A stretch of DNA of 64,000 bases from Rallus limicola (lineage: Eukaryota > Chordata > Aves > Gruiformes > Rallidae): positions 1,860,001-1,924,000 of the forward strand of contig JAKCOZ010000039.1 of the NCBI GenBank assembly GCA_022605955.1, read 5' to 3'. Shown one piece after another: positions 62,601 through 64,000 of this stretch. The notes beneath the pieces were generated by a model. That model worked only from the letters and a program-made list of their open reading frames with translations, searched no databases and was not told the origin of the DNA. The translations under genes and the position numbers were made by a program. How positions within the stretch are numbered: position 1 is the first letter of the stretch; every line of letters begins with the position of its first letter.

Positions 62601-64000
62601 GTATAAGCACAGAGAAAAGATGTGCCCCCTTTAAAGATGCATTAAACAGCTCATATATTCCTGGTGAATCCCACTCCTGGCAGGCTGTGTAGTAAGCAGA
62701 TAGTGACCATCTGAGTTTAGTTCTGTGCCAGATTCTGTATCTGACATTCCAGCCAGTTAGTGCAATGGATTGCTCTTCCTAAGGATATAACAGCACTAGT
62801 GAGGAGCTACTGATAAAGTTTAAATGCAAAAGAAAATACGTTATAACCGGGACATTTACAGAAATTACTTAATCATAACTTCCCATAGTAACTGCCCCTT
62901 TTACAAACAGAGAGTTGGATGTTGTTTAACAGGGTCTTTCTTCAGTGAAACAGCCAGTTCTGTCCCTCTAGCAAAATGTGTCATCATATGTTACAGAGAA
63001 CCCATTCCTTTTGTGTCTAGGGAGAAAACAGTTGCAGTGTAAAAATCGCCCATGAAGAGAGCGATGAGGCCAGAATCTGGAAAGCACTTTAAATATGCAT
63101 GCCTGGATTACATTTCAGAAAAAAATTTTTACAGATTAAATTCCATATGTGCTGACATGGGAATGGCAGCAAACCACCTCCAAGTCCATCTTCAGTAGGT
63201 GCACTTGAGTCTTTGTGGAGCATTTCAGTTTTGGACGGCACATCTTTTTTAGTCTGGTCAACACAGATGGCAAAGCTGAGGCTCAAGCTCTGGTAGCTAT
63301 GAATGATGCAGCCACCAAATCCTTTCATAAAGAACAGAAGCATGAGATGGTTCAAACAGAGTCAAGTCTGTCTACATAAAACAGGCTGGATGGATCATCT
63401 CCCTGTCATCCCACTGGCAGTAGACTCTAGAGTCAAGTTGTGTAACTAGTTTAGGCTAGGCACCTAACTTTCAGATGGTTACATTCAGGTGAGACCAATG
63501 TAATAACACTCCACAGCAGGGAATAACCCTAAAGCACCACAGTCTAGAAGATGTGCTGAAAGGTTACATTAGGTTGGTTATGGGGAGGTAACTTAGCTCC
63601 TTATTACCTAATCTGCAGAGCTTCCCTCTTGGTCTAGCAGTGATAAGTCCTTCACCCTTAGTCCACAAGAATGAGCAGGTTGCCCAAATGGTAGCCAACC
63701 AGGAACATCTTTACGTTTAACAGAGGTGTGTTTTGCTGAAACAGAAGTCATCTTTCCTGAAACAAGAGTAAAAAAAGCGCACACAAACTTCAGCAGTAGC
63801 GAGGCAGACCAATACATCTAACAAGTTTCCCCACCACCAAGCAGCATGTAAAGGCCTGCTCCTCTCAAAGCTCCGCTAAACAAGCCGCACATCAGCTTGT
63901 TACCAAGTCTGAAAAGCACAGGCTGTCAGTGCCTTCCTGATGTATCTAAACTTCTGCAGGACGCCCACCATGCCAGCGGCGCCTCTGTCTTTGTACAGTG

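Larger units (their letters stand above)
51066..64000. other. Intergenic, distal 5' flank of OLFM4
   Basis: About 13 kb with no supported gene. It contains the 82-bp tandem duplication (53652), a CR1 tail (59551), and short A/GA-rich runs (about 52965, 58338 and 60789). Open frames are all short and without recognisable domains. Confidence 0.6.

Noticed and set aside
1..64000. Search for tRNA, rRNA, snRNA genes, CRISPR arrays or phage-like clusters
   Set aside because: No convincing A/B-box pair, cloverleaf, regularly spaced repeats or prokaryotic gene cluster was seen; the window is a vertebrate gene desert with one gene.

Overview
The window is vertebrate, and almost certainly avian, nuclear DNA. 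It is AT-rich, its coding sequence is split by GT-AG introns, and its dominant repeats are CR1 LINE fragments ending in the bird-type ATTCTATG-like octamer tail. An LTR family that I recognise as avian is also present. No operons, bacterial genes, CRISPR arrays or tRNA/rRNA genes are visible.

One protein-coding gene is supported: olfactomedin 4 (OLFM4), on the minus strand, with coding sequence running from 47654 down to 22533. Six coding exons (47654-47574, 45313-45236, 40999-40847, 34382-34170, 33241-33088, 23326-22533) join in frame to 1473 nt, giving 490 residues plus a stop. The predicted product is a secreted glycoprotein: a signal peptide, a short Ser/Thr/Pro-rich linker, a CQC cysteine motif, a coiled-coil stalk and a C-terminal olfactomedin beta-propeller domain. 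A TATA box (47704-47697) lies just upstream of the start codon, and a perfect palindromic NF-kappaB-type site (47714-47725) sits beside it.

Region by region: 1-22532 is the 3' flank of OLFM4, with candidate poly(A) signals at 21716-21721 and 21118-21123. Beyond the UTR I find no gene in it, only CR1 fragments (9211-9600, 18257-18915, about 16420-16545), an ancient sauropsid-type repeat (about 17690-17830) and MIR-like remnants. The gene occupies 22533-47654. Its introns hold an LTR of about 1.08 kb (24255-25331), a 172-bp near-perfect palindrome (27385-27556), an internally deleted CR1 (30310-31110), further CR1 pieces (35620-35968, 43198-43240, 44419-45046) and a fragment of the same LTR family (about 41446-41835). 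The stretch 47726-64000 is the 5' flank. It has a longer CR1 with a decayed reverse transcriptase (49472-51065), an exact 82-bp tandem duplication (53652-53817) and a CR1 tail (59551-59655), but no second gene. This fits the known position of OLFM4 in a gene-poor region in other amniotes.

I see no convincing new multi-gene system. The points most worth a second look are the kappaB/TATA promoter arrangement, the extra 26-codon exon 2, the loss of a predicted calcium-ligand Asn in the olfactomedin domain, the intron-5 palindrome, and a C12-T12 homopolymer forming the exon-4 splice acceptor tract.
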